Counted from the stretch's first letter, positions 1 through 6,924 are shown. The stretch is DNA of 7,361 nucleotides from Flavobacteriales bacterium (GCA_947460525.1 CANHIV010000040.1:1-7361); one strand, 5' to 3'. Notes: generated by a model from the letters alone, not told the origin. Numbers and translations are program-made.

Positions 1-1639
1 GCACTTGCAAATTGGCATCTATAAAACCGCGCAGTTTTACCGCTTGACCGGGCACTCCAGCCCAATTCTGGGTCAATTCGCTTACATCATCCGAAGGATA
101 TTGGGTATAAGCGTATCGATCTCCGATGTAATGCACCTGCATACCCAGTTTCCAAGCATCATTGATAAAGTATGCACCTTGCAATGTAGCCTTCCAATTG
201 GGCATATTCCAAGCATATTGGGCACTATCCAAATCATAGATAAAATAATGCGCCGAGATGTCCGCTTCCCATTTCTTGGATTCTGTGTAGGAGAAACGAC
301 CATGGATATCCAATTGACGCATGTTGTCATACAACACATTAAAACGATTTCCGTACGATACAGAAGCATCATTCACAAAAAACGCTTGGTGCTCGTACAT
401 GTTCCAATTTACCCCCGCTTCATAGCCCATCTTCGATGAGATAACGCCATTGATTCCGCCGTAGGCTTCAAACTTGTTGTTGCGATTGAGCAATCGAGGA
501 TTGGAAACCACAAAAGGATTTTGCTCCATTAAAGCATGGAAAGTATTTAACTCCACTCCGCCCTTGACACCGGCATAAGGCAAAAACAATCCATCCAAGA
601 TCGACCACTTCATTTCCAACATCGGATAGAAATGTGCGGGTTTCTCACTGTTGTTTTCAATGAAAACACCCATGCCCACCTTCACACGCAAGTCACGCCA
701 AACAGTATACGCAGAGGGCTGAATTCGAAAAACTGCATTGTTCTGCTTGCGCGCTCTAAAAACGCTATCGCCTTCTTGTGCAAACATGCCCACACCATCA
801 TAACGGAATCCTTGGCTCTCAAAATTGTTCCATTTCGCCCCAAAATCAATGGCAAAAACCTCTGTCTTCACCAACTTGTCCAGGCTAGATTGAAATTCAT
901 ATACCACCTCTTTCTCCCCGTACTTGCCCCAGCCACGCTGGTAGTTCAGGCGGGCATGGTAATTCATGTCTGAAGAATCTCTTGAGAAGCTATCGTACCG
1001 CACATTGCCATTACCGGTCTGCCACAACTGTTGATCTCCCGATCTTTCCAATAACAAACTATCAATGGGCATGAGCGTAGGCATCGAAGTTTGTCCATAG
1101 AAACGGGAAACATTTCTCCAGTAATTGCCGGTGGCTTGGACACTTGCATTCTTTAAAAAATAACGAGCATATACAGAGGCCCTTGAATCACTGTATCCAC
1201 TGCCAATGGCATTGCTATCTGGCACAACGCCACCATTGCTGCTCAGGTGATACAAGTTCACCCCCCAATCACCATTTCTATTGCGACCTGAGGAGTAATG
1301 CGCATCCACCATAGGAGTGACGTAATTGCCCATTCCTGCGACAATGTATCCTTTTTGAATATTGGATACTTTATCCACCACATTGATCTTGGCTGCAGCA
1401 ATCTTTTCAGGATCTGGCGCTTGTACCGATGCCGTAGGTAAGAACTGAAATTTGATCTTGTCCATTTTGGACTTCTGCTCGATAATCGCAGGATTGGAAC
1501 TGATTTTTCCAGCATCGCGCAATCGTATCTTCAAATCACCCTCAAACTGTGCGCTTTGGGTAATACTGGTATCCTGTTGCGCCATTGTATGCAATGTCGC
1601 TACGCTCAGGATGATGGTCATTAAACGCAACTTATTCAT
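1..1639 (-). CDS. Outer-membrane beta-barrel protein (TonB-dependent-receptor-like, plug-less), C-terminus cut by window edge
   Basis: The minus-strand frame from the ATG at 1639 stays open for 546 codons to the window edge. Residues 1-20 form a signal peptide ending TMA-QQ. Residues 21-95 are a polar, proline-containing stretch. From about residue 97 (GYIVAGMGNYVTP) the protein shows amphipathic strands with alternating aromatic residues and polar turns to the end, as in outer-membrane barrels. The visible end (RGFIDANLQV) resembles the penultimate-strand region of TonB-dependent receptor barrels, so I estimate some 40-60 residues are missing. There is room for only about 75 residues between signal peptide and first strand, too few for a TonB-receptor plug of roughly 150 residues, and I see no carboxypeptidase-like domain. 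Start choice is supported by an AAGGAGG five bases upstream. It overlaps the upstream TPR gene by 8 bases, so the two are surely co-transcribed and probably act together in the outer membrane. Ligand and activity are unknown. Databases often label such proteins 'TonB-dependent receptor', which the missing plug makes doubtful. Confidence 0.85.
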   Translation of the reverse strand, partial: MNKLRLMTIILSVATLHTMAQQDTSITQSAQFEGDLKIRLRDAGKISSNPAIIEQKSKMDKIKFQFLPTASVQAPDPEKIAAAKINVVDKVSNIQKGYIVAGMGNYVTPMVDAHYSSGRNRNGDWGVNLYHLSSNGGVVPDSNAIGSGYSDSRASVYARYFLKNASVQATGNYWRNVSRFYGQTSMPTLMPIDSLLLERSGDQQLWQTGNGNVRYDSFSRDSSDMNYHARLNYQRGWGKYGEKEVVYEFQSSLDKLVKTEVFAIDFGAKWNNFESQGFRYDGVGMFAQEGDSVFRARKQNNAVFRIQPSAYTVWRDLRVKVGMGVFIENNSEKPAHFYPMLEMKWSILDGLFLPYAGVKGGVELNTFHALMEQNPFVVSNPRLLNRNNKFEAYGGINGVISSKMGYEAGVNWNMYEHQAFFVNDASVSYGNRFNVLYDNMRQLDIHGRFSYTESKKWEADISAHYFIYDLDSAQYAWNMPNWKATLQGAYFINDAWKLGMQVHYIGDRYAYTQYPSDDVSELTQNWAGVPGQAVKLRGFIDANLQV

Positions 1640-4600
1640 TTTCCCCTCCTTGATTTTCTGGTTGAACAGGAGCCACAGGCTCCCCATTTTCATTCATGTT
1701 GATGATATCCTCGGTTGGCTTCTCTTTCAGCTTTTCCAACTCCGCGTTTTCCTTTTCCATGATCACCGCCAACTTGGCATTGGCTTCTTGCTTCACCTTC
1801 TCATCCTCTACATTGCTCATGATAGCATCCACCGTAGCCTTGGCTTGGAAGAAATCCCCCATGCCTGTGTAGGCATCGACCAATAGCAAGAACGACTTGT
1901 TCTTGGCCTCTTCAAATCCTGCGAATTGATCCACCATTTCATAAATCTCAGTTTCGGTTTGGGTGAAGTTAGCCTCATTGTAAAAAGACAAACAACGTTG
2001 GTACTTGGCTTCCGCTCCTTGTTTGCCGCCCTTGGCAATTACCACATCCCAATCCGTGCGTGCAGCACTGTAATTTTTCTGCTCTGCGTGCATCAATCCT
2101 CTCCACATGTGGGCCGTATTTTTGATGTCGTCAGGGATGGATTGGTTGTCAATCACCTTATTGGCGTATTCCAATGCATGGACAAAATCCTTCTTGTAGT
2201 AGAAGCAACGCATCAAACCTACTTGCGCTTCTAAGACATTGTTTTTGGATGCAGCGATTTGTTCAAGTTCAGTATAGTGCTGGGCTGCGATATCCCAATT
2301 CTTGCGATTGAAATTGATGGTGGACGCTGTTAATAATGCATCTTCTGTATACTCACCAAATGGCTGCGCTATGACTACGTTGTATGCATCCAATGCCTTG
2401 TCCAGATCATTGGATTTAAACAAACACTCGGCCAATAGGTAATGGGCTTCTGTGGTATGCAACGCGGGTTGAAACTGCTGAATGTACTGTTGCAATTTCG
2501 GAACCGCTGCTTCACAATTCTCTGAGAAGCCCAATTCAGCAGCACGTGCATAAACTTCCTCTTCTATATCCTCACTGGAGACATTCAACACCTTGATGCC
2601 CTTGATTTGATTTTGAAAAGCAACATCTTCTATCAAAACGGGTTTAACGATGGCAATGGCATCCAACAACACTGCATCATTTGGAAATTGTTGAACGAGA
2701 TTGTTCCAGGCTGTTTTCATCGCGTCAAACTTGCCTTGCTTGGCGTACAGCAAACACTGATCAACCAACGCCTTTTTGGTATAAGCATTGCCCTTGTGTT
2801 CTGTCAATAGCAAGTTGTAATAATCCACCGATTCTTGCAAGCGATCCTCCATCAAATAAGATTTGGCCAATTCATAAATGGCATCAACCTCATACTTCGA
2901 ACCTGGCAGCTCCTTCAACATCGATTTCAATACCCATGATTTTTTTTCGGGTTGACTCAAGTAACCATAGGCCAATGCCTTTTGGTACATCGCATAATCT
3001 TTGTTCCCTTGACTATCATCTGCTACTTTGTCATAATAGACAATCGCCTCTTCGTACATCTTGTTCACAAAGTATACATCCGCAACACGCAGAATCGCAT
3101 CATAATTCTTGCGTTGATCTCTTTCCCAATTTCCTTCCAAATACTTTTTGAAATACGGCAAAGCGTTCAAATAATCCTTCTTGGCCTCATCCAAATCTTG
3201 AACGTCATTGGCCTTTTTAAATTTGCAATATCCTTGGCCGTAGTAACCGGCGCCATAATATTCTGTCTCATACGCCCCGGGCTCATCCAAGAATGCCTGA
3301 TAGAGTTTGAAAGCAAAATCAAAATCCTTTTTTTGGTAGGCAATTTCCGCCATCCAAAAACGAGCACTGGCATTTACCCTTTCATCCAATGGATAGGTAT
3401 AGACCTGCTGGAAAAATGTCAATGCACGATCAAACTCTCTCGATTGATACAACTCCACCGCACGATTGAAACTCAAATTCTGGTATGCGGCTTTGATCAC
3501 ATTGTCCTTCTTCTTGATCTTGTCCAATGACGCCAAGGCCTTTTCATAGTTCTTGGTTTTCATGTAGACATTCAACAAGAACTGATAGGCCTCATCATGA
3601 CGAGGACTGTCTGGATATTTTTTCAAATACTCCTCAAAAGAAGTGATGGCATCATCAAAGGGATCAGATGACAATTCAAATGCGATCTTGGCAAAATTAA
3701 ACATGGCATCCTCTTGAAGATCGGCATCAAACTCCATGTCTCTGGCTGCACCAAAAGCTTTCCATGCCTCGCGTTTGTTGTTCAATTTCATTTGGCAAAC
3801 CCCTTCATTGTAGGCTGCCAATTGACCCAATAACTCTTCGTTGTTCTTGGCTGCATTGTACCATTCTACAGCAGCATCCCATTGCTCACTGCGTTGCAAC
3901 GCATAGGCCAACCTGTATCGATCTTCACGTGTCATGTTGACCTTGTTTTTGGCTTCCGCATAAGCAGTTAAAAATGGCAATGACTCGGGATACAACTCTT
4001 GATTGAAGTAAGCATCGCCCACCATTTTCTTGATCTCGTTGGCCTTGGCCTCATCTAAACTTTTGGCTGCCTCTAAGATCTGTTCGCTATATGCAATCAA
4101 ATCATCATAGCGTCTTTGCAAGTAATAGATTTGAGCGATGTAAATCGGCACACGATCTTGAAACAATGGATTGGTCTTTAACAATTCGAATCCTTCCAAA
4201 GCAGCTGTGTAATCTCCATCCTCATATGCCAAGTGACTGTACATGTAGAGTGAAGAGTTGCGATACGGGCTGTCTTTGTCTTTGATTGTAAAATACTCAC
4301 CACGCGCGTTCTTCTTATCCCCTTTGCTCAAAAGAGATTCCGCCTTGTAGTAATGAAATACAATTTGATCATTGGCTGGCAAACTGCGCAAGTCCACCTT
4401 ATTGAACCACTCCAAACATTTATTGGCGCTTTTCTTTTTGCCATAGAAAAGACCCATTTCGAAATAGGCCCGCTCTTTATTGGGAGAATCCGGATGGTTA
4501 CGAATGAATACCTCCATCAAGTATTCAGCATCCTTGTGGTAGAGCTCCAACGCACATCGAGCAATGAAATACTCTGCATTGGCGCATTCTACCGAGGTGT

Positions 4601-4799
4601 TGATCTTGCAATAGGTTTGAAGATATTCCTCAAAGTGCTTCCTTGCCGGAGCAAACTTATTTTGCTCAAACAATTCCATAGCCTTTCCATAGGCTTGTTG
4701 ATCCCTCTGCAATTGAAAGGGTCGCTGCGCTTGCGCGACACCCGCCAAGAGGCAAATCCAAATCAACACCATCCATCCACGTTTCATAAGCGTTTGCAT
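1632..4799 (-). CDS. Large exported tetratricopeptide-repeat (TPR) protein
   Basis: A 1055-residue protein. Residues 1-24 are a Sec signal peptide (charged K6-R7, hydrophobic core, AQA before Q25), so it is exported; there is no lipobox. Helical repeats with TPR spacing fill most of the rest. Clear examples are near 36-62, 108-131, 384-427, 570-592, 639-664, 786-810, 897-920 and 968-993, rich in A/Y/F at packing positions and often ending in P-D-S or P-N-D turns. A non-repeat stretch at about 708-745 (I/V-rich, then acidic) seems to split the array into two solenoids. The last 40 residues are charged, then acidic and Pro/Asn-rich, probably disordered. It is a protein-binding scaffold in the periplasm or at the outer membrane, with no catalytic motif seen. 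I recall similar ~1000-residue TPR proteins next to a barrel gene in many Bacteroidota, none with a function I can name. ATG at 4799 gives the longest form; ATG at 4787 (MKRGW) is equally plausible. Neither has a Shine-Dalgarno sequence. Confidence 0.93.
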   Translation of the reverse strand: MQTLMKRGWMVLIWICLLAGVAQAQRPFQLQRDQQAYGKAMELFEQNKFAPARKHFEEYLQTYCKINTSVECANAEYFIARCALELYHKDAEYLMEVFIRNHPDSPNKERAYFEMGLFYGKKKSANKCLEWFNKVDLRSLPANDQIVFHYYKAESLLSKGDKKNARGEYFTIKDKDSPYRNSSLYMYSHLAYEDGDYTAALEGFELLKTNPLFQDRVPIYIAQIYYLQRRYDDLIAYSEQILEAAKSLDEAKANEIKKMVGDAYFNQELYPESLPFLTAYAEAKNKVNMTREDRYRLAYALQRSEQWDAAVEWYNAAKNNEELLGQLAAYNEGVCQMKLNNKREAWKAFGAARDMEFDADLQEDAMFNFAKIAFELSSDPFDDAITSFEEYLKKYPDSPRHDEAYQFLLNVYMKTKNYEKALASLDKIKKKDNVIKAAYQNLSFNRAVELYQSREFDRALTFFQQVYTYPLDERVNASARFWMAEIAYQKKDFDFAFKLYQAFLDEPGAYETEYYGAGYYGQGYCKFKKANDVQDLDEAKKDYLNALPYFKKYLEGNWERDQRKNYDAILRVADVYFVNKMYEEAIVYYDKVADDSQGNKDYAMYQKALAYGYLSQPEKKSWVLKSMLKELPGSKYEVDAIYELAKSYLMEDRLQESVDYYNLLLTEHKGNAYTKKALVDQCLLYAKQGKFDAMKTAWNNLVQQFPNDAVLLDAIAIVKPVLIEDVAFQNQIKGIKVLNVSSEDIEEEVYARAAELGFSENCEAAVPKLQQYIQQFQPALHTTEAHYLLAECLFKSNDLDKALDAYNVVIAQPFGEYTEDALLTASTINFNRKNWDIAAQHYTELEQIAASKNNVLEAQVGLMRCFYYKKDFVHALEYANKVIDNQSIPDDIKNTAHMWRGLMHAEQKNYSAARTDWDVVIAKGGKQGAEAKYQRCLSFYNEANFTQTETEIYEMVDQFAGFEEAKNKSFLLLVDAYTGMGDFFQAKATVDAIMSNVEDEKVKQEANAKLAVIMEKENAELEKLKEKPTEDIINMNENGEPVAPVQPENQGGENE
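1645..1651 (-). promoter_or_regulatory. Shine-Dalgarno sequence of the barrel gene, inside the TPR gene
   Basis: On the minus strand AAGGAGG stands five bases before the barrel ATG at 1639, within the TPR codons for Q-G-G-E. It complements the usual 16S anti-Shine-Dalgarno core. None of the other visible starts (TPR, transaldolase, membrane protein, lipoprotein) has such a sequence, in keeping with Bacteroidota, which use it little. With the ATGAATAA overlap it suggests that terminating TPR ribosomes restart on the barrel gene. A chance match within Gly-Gly codons cannot be excluded. Confidence 0.6.
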
Positions 4800-4814
4800 T
4801 TTGTAGTAAAAATA

Positions 4815-4847
4815 ACGGGCCGAACAACGCTAAATTGTTCGGCCCGT
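4815..4847 (-). terminator. Rho-independent terminator of the transaldolase gene
   Basis: Two perfectly complementary 13-base arms (4815-4827 and 4835-4847) flank a 7-base loop. The stem is GC-rich at its base (ACGGGCC). In the minus direction it is followed directly by TTATTTTTA, an imperfect but T-rich tail. It lies 64 bases after the transaldolase stop, so it fits as that gene's terminator. On the plus strand the stem is followed by AGTGAATTG, not a T-run, so it is one-directional. Its lower edge is only 15 bases from the TPR start codon, so it may also lie in the TPR leader. Confidence 0.8.
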
Positions 4848-4874
4848 AGTGAATTGCAAACGACCTAATGTGAA

Positions 4875-4894
4875 CAGAACTGCGCGCAGAACTG
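4875..4894. repeat. 8-bp direct repeat CAGAACTG, 12-bp period
   Basis: Two copies of CAGAACTG (4875-4882 and 4887-4894) are separated by CGCG, and the centre CTGCGCGCAG is a 10-bp palindrome. Each unit is itself of the form CAGnnCTG. The repeat lies between the transaldolase stop and the terminator hairpin, upstream of the TPR gene. A protein-binding site for TPR-operon control is possible, but only one instance is visible and chance is a fair alternative. Confidence 0.35.
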
Positions 4895-4911
4895 TAAAAA
4901 CCGCGTTTAAA

Positions 4912-5580
4912 TTATTTCGCTGAATCGGCAGCTTTCTTGTGATCGGCTAAAAATTGGGCCAATCCAGAATCTGTCAATGGGTGCTTCAACAACGCCATGA
5001 TTGCGCTCAAAGGCCCTGTCATAACATCCGCACCAATCTCAGCGCATTGGATGATGTGCATTGGATGACGCACACTGGCTGCTAAAATTTCTGTATGAAA
5101 TCCGTAGTTGTCATAGATGGTTCTGATTTGATCAATCAAATCGATACCGTCGGTTGAAATATCATCCAAACGACCCACAAAAGGAGAAACGTAAGATGCA
5201 CCTGCTTTGGCTGCCAACAAGGCTTGTCCAGCCGAAAATACCAATGTACAATTGGTTTTGATTCCCTTGTCTGTGAAATAACGAATGGCCTTGATGCCAT
5301 CCTTGATCATGGGGACTTTTACAACAATATTGGGATGCAAAGCCGCCAAAGCTTCACCCTCTCTGATCATGCCTTCAAAATCTGTTGAAATTACTTCAGC
5401 GCTAACATCACCTTCTTCTACAATCTCGCAAATGTCTACATAGTGCTTCATTACTCGGTCTGTACCTGTGATGCCCTCTTTGGCCATTAAGCTAGGATTG
5501 GTGGTTACTCCGTCCAAAATCCCTAGGTCTTTGGCTTCGCGAATTTGATCCAAATTCGCTGTGTCGATAAAAAATTTCAT
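4912..5580 (-). CDS. tal: Transaldolase, small TalC/FSA-family type
   Basis: A 222-residue (beta/alpha)8-barrel class I aldolase of the usual family length (about 212-222), cytosolic. The family motifs are in order: [10 protein letters not shown] at 4-13, GVTTNPSL at 24-31, VVKVP at 86-90 with Lys88 as the Schiff-base lysine, NCTLVFS at 110-116, SPFVGRLDD at 132-140, and ILAAS at 165-169. Transaldolase moves a dihydroxyacetone unit between sugar phosphates (sedoheptulose 7-phosphate plus glyceraldehyde 3-phosphate to erythrose 4-phosphate plus fructose 6-phosphate) in the non-oxidative pentose phosphate pathway. Close relatives are fructose-6-phosphate aldolases. From family knowledge those carry Gln and Tyr where this protein has Glu62 and Phe134, so I favour transaldolase. 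The start matches the conserved MKFFIDTA N-terminus. It has its own promoter-like box and a terminator hairpin, so it is probably monocistronic. Confidence 0.95.
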   Translation of the reverse strand: MKFFIDTANLDQIREAKDLGILDGVTTNPSLMAKEGITGTDRVMKHYVDICEIVEEGDVSAEVISTDFEGMIREGEALAALHPNIVVKVPMIKDGIKAIRYFTDKGIKTNCTLVFSAGQALLAAKAGASYVSPFVGRLDDISTDGIDLIDQIRTIYDNYGFHTEILAASVRHPMHIIQCAEIGADVMTGPLSAIMALLKHPLTDSGLAQFLADHKKAADSAK

Positions 5581-5597
5581 TGTTTAGATTTTGGATG

Positions 5598-5605
5598 CAA
5601 AAATA
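5598..5605 (-). promoter_or_regulatory. Putative -7 box of the transaldolase promoter
   Basis: The minus strand reads TATTTTTG, matching the Bacteroidota -7 consensus TAnnTTTG. Transcription would start about 12 bases before the transaldolase ATG at 5580, giving a short A-rich leader without Shine-Dalgarno. No convincing -33 TTG is seen at the expected distance, so the call rests on one box in an AT-rich region. Confidence 0.45.
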
Positions 5606-5620
5606 TAGAAAAGACCTGAC

Positions 5621-5628
5621 TACTTTTG
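5621..5628 (+). promoter_or_regulatory. Putative -7 box of the membrane-protein promoter
   Basis: The plus strand reads TACTTTTG, matching TAnnTTTG, ending four bases before the ATG at 5633. The nearest upstream TTTTG (5589-5593) is 27 bases away, longer than the roughly 19-21 usual for the -33 element. If used, the transcript would start at or next to the start codon, giving a leaderless or nearly leaderless mRNA, or translation would start at the next ATG (5669). Confidence 0.4.
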
Positions 5629-5632
5629 AAGC

Positions 5633-6043
5633 ATGTCAGTAAATTTTTGGAAACTTAGCTTTCAGTTCATGTTGCTTAGCTTGACCTTATTGGTGGGTGA
5701 TGCTTGGATGGATGGAATTCAATTTGAATCTACCTTTTATGCTCTGATAACAGCAATTGTGTTGATGCTCTTGAATCGTTTCGTGAAACCCTTGCTTTTG
5801 GTATTGACCATTCCCGCTACCATCTTCACCTTTGGCTTGTTCATATTGGTGATCAACGCGCTCATTTTGATGCTGGCCTCTGAGATTGTACCTGAATTTG
5901 GGATTCGCAGTTTTTGGTCAGCACTTTGGCTTTCCATCTTTATCAGTATCGTCCAAGTGTTGTTTGGACAAAGCAATGCTGTAAAAGTGCAGGTGAAAAA
6001 AAACAGCGAAGAAGAATTTGATGAATGGACCGAAGAGTCTTAG
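5633..6043 (+). CDS. Small integral membrane protein, 'phage holin family' (YvlD/DUF360 type)
   Basis: A 136-residue protein with about four hydrophobic segments, near 8-26, 33-50, 54-82 and 92-112. NRFVKP at 48-53 and the stretch from LTIPATIF to LVINALILM (58-80), followed by polar VPEFGI and a last helix starting FWSALW, match the conserved pattern of the four-helix family called '4 TMS phage holin' or YvlD. Despite the name, members are common chromosomal inner-membrane proteins and no lysis gene is nearby, so a phage origin is not implied. Function is unknown. The tail after residue 118 is charged: KVQVKK, then strongly acidic (EEEFDEW). ATG 5633 gives the full first helix; Met13 (ATG 5669) is an alternative. 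It is the only plus-strand gene, divergent from the transaldolase and ending in an overlap with the convergent lipoprotein gene. Confidence 0.85.
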   Translation: MSVNFWKLSFQFMLLSLTLLVGDAWMDGIQFESTFYALITAIVLMLLNRFVKPLLLVLTIPATIFTFGLFILVINALILMLASEIVPEFGIRSFWSALWLSIFISIVQVLFGQSNAVKVQVKKNSEEEFDEWTEES

Positions 6044-6924
6044 TATTCTACCATCGGCAACATGCCTCTTATGCCCATGTCTACAACATTTTCTCCTGCT
6101 GCAGGTTCCCACTTGCCATCCGCGTTTACATCAATCCATTCAAAACTTTGGTTATTGGAGAATGAGATGGTCAAATGAATGTCTTGTGTTTCATTTCCTG
6201 TAACGACCAAAGGTTGATCAAATACACCGGTCACTACGCATGAACCTTGTGGAATGGGGGAAGTAGCAAACAATGGATTGGGAACGGTGGTGGCTCCGGC
6301 AGGTGCTTGCCCACTGGTCGTGTAGGGTTGTCCAAAGACGCTTGTTTCAAAACCCCAATATCCTTGCAATTGATCGTCATTTACAGTCAAGCTTTGGGTA
6401 TTGATGGTATAATCAGAAATATAAGTATTGTATCCGACAAAACTGGCAATCGTCCCATTCAAATCCATTCCCTGTTGCAAAAAAGGAATGTTGTAGTTCT
6501 GGTACAACAATGAAATCCGAGGATAGTAATACGTCCCCGGTGTAATTTCTTTCAATGGAATACGCAAAAACACCTCACCCGGTGCAACGATTTTGGCCTT
6601 ATCAAAATCGATGGCCTTTGTTCCACCTGCCATGGTTTCAGGTCCCATGTATATAACCTCACCCTCTCCCAGTGGTGTGTAAATCGTAGATGCCAATTCG
6701 AAATAATGCGCACTCAAGGAATTAAAGTCAGGACTCACAGCCGCATGACCAGCGGGCAAAGTACTGGGTTGTCCCAAATTGTCCAATCGAGCTTGATTGG
6801 GGTCCATCACAAATTTTACAACAAGCATTGGTCCCTCATCGACAGGTGAATTGGTGGGTTCGTCTTTGCACTTGTCACATGACACTGCTATCAATGCAAA
6901 AAATAAAATCCATACATTTTTCAT
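6040..6924 (-). CDS. Lipoprotein of unknown function with a C-terminal EF-hand-like loop
   Basis: A 294-residue protein. The N-terminus MKNVWILFFALIAVSC has a lipobox-type end (A-V-S-C16), so it should be cleaved and lipidated at Cys16. Cys16 is followed by D-K-C-K-D-E; a K followed by two acidic residues near the lipid anchor resembles the Bacteroidota surface-export signal, so it may face outward. The mature part looks like beta-sandwich with G/T/Y-rich strands (for example EVFLRIPLKEITPGTYYYPRI cut at 117-136). Near the end, D265-V-N267-A-D269-G-K-W-E273 resembles a calcium-binding EF-hand or dockerin loop, lacking the usual acidic residue at position 12 (Ala276). I do not recognise the family by name; I have a weak memory of similar Flavobacteriales proteins. 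The start lies one base after the helicase stop (TGA-T-ATG), without Shine-Dalgarno, so it probably depends on helicase translation. The stop overlaps that of the convergent membrane-protein gene. Confidence 0.85.
   Translation of the reverse strand: MKNVWILFFALIAVSCDKCKDEPTNSPVDEGPMLVVKFVMDPNQARLDNLGQPSTLPAGHAAVSPDFNSLSAHYFELASTIYTPLGEGEVIYMGPETMAGGTKAIDFDKAKIVAPGEVFLRIPLKEITPGTYYYPRISLLYQNYNIPFLQQGMDLNGTIASFVGYNTYISDYTINTQSLTVNDDQLQGYWGFETSVFGQPYTTSGQAPAGATTVPNPLFATSPIPQGSCVVTGVFDQPLVVTGNETQDIHLTISFSNNQSFEWIDVNADGKWEPAAGENVVDMGIRGMLPMVEY

Noticed and set aside
5..439. 144-codon plus-strand frame antisense to the barrel gene
   Set aside because: The minus-strand barrel frame is continuous, has a signal peptide and strand pattern, and explains this region fully.
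1452..1886. 144-codon plus-strand frame across the TPR-barrel junction
   Set aside because: It is antisense to two well-supported coding regions and looks like a compositional shadow with no domain or start signal.
2940..2947. Run of eight T (A8 on the coding strand) in the TPR gene as programmed slippage or frameshift site
   Set aside because: The frame is intact on both sides and the run encodes ordinary Glu-Lys-Lys; no structure or meaningful alternative product is seen.
2952..3530. 192-codon plus-strand open frame antisense to the TPR gene
   Set aside because: It lies wholly inside a well-supported gene, has an Ile/Leu/Phe-rich composition expected from the complement of Lys/Asp/Asn/Glu codons, and shows no recognisable domain.
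4901..4911. Small AAAC-GCG-GTTT hairpin right after the transaldolase stop as terminator
   Set aside because: The stem is only four base pairs and the much stronger 13-bp hairpin at 4815-4847 serves better.
5633..6043. Prophage remnant suggested by the 'phage holin family' name
   Set aside because: No endolysin, integrase, structural gene or attachment repeat is nearby, and this four-helix family is a common chromosomal membrane protein.
6050..6070. GGCA-ACA-TGCC hairpin near the convergent stops as bidirectional terminator
   Set aside because: A four-base-pair stem without T-tract lies in coding sequence; chance is sufficient.
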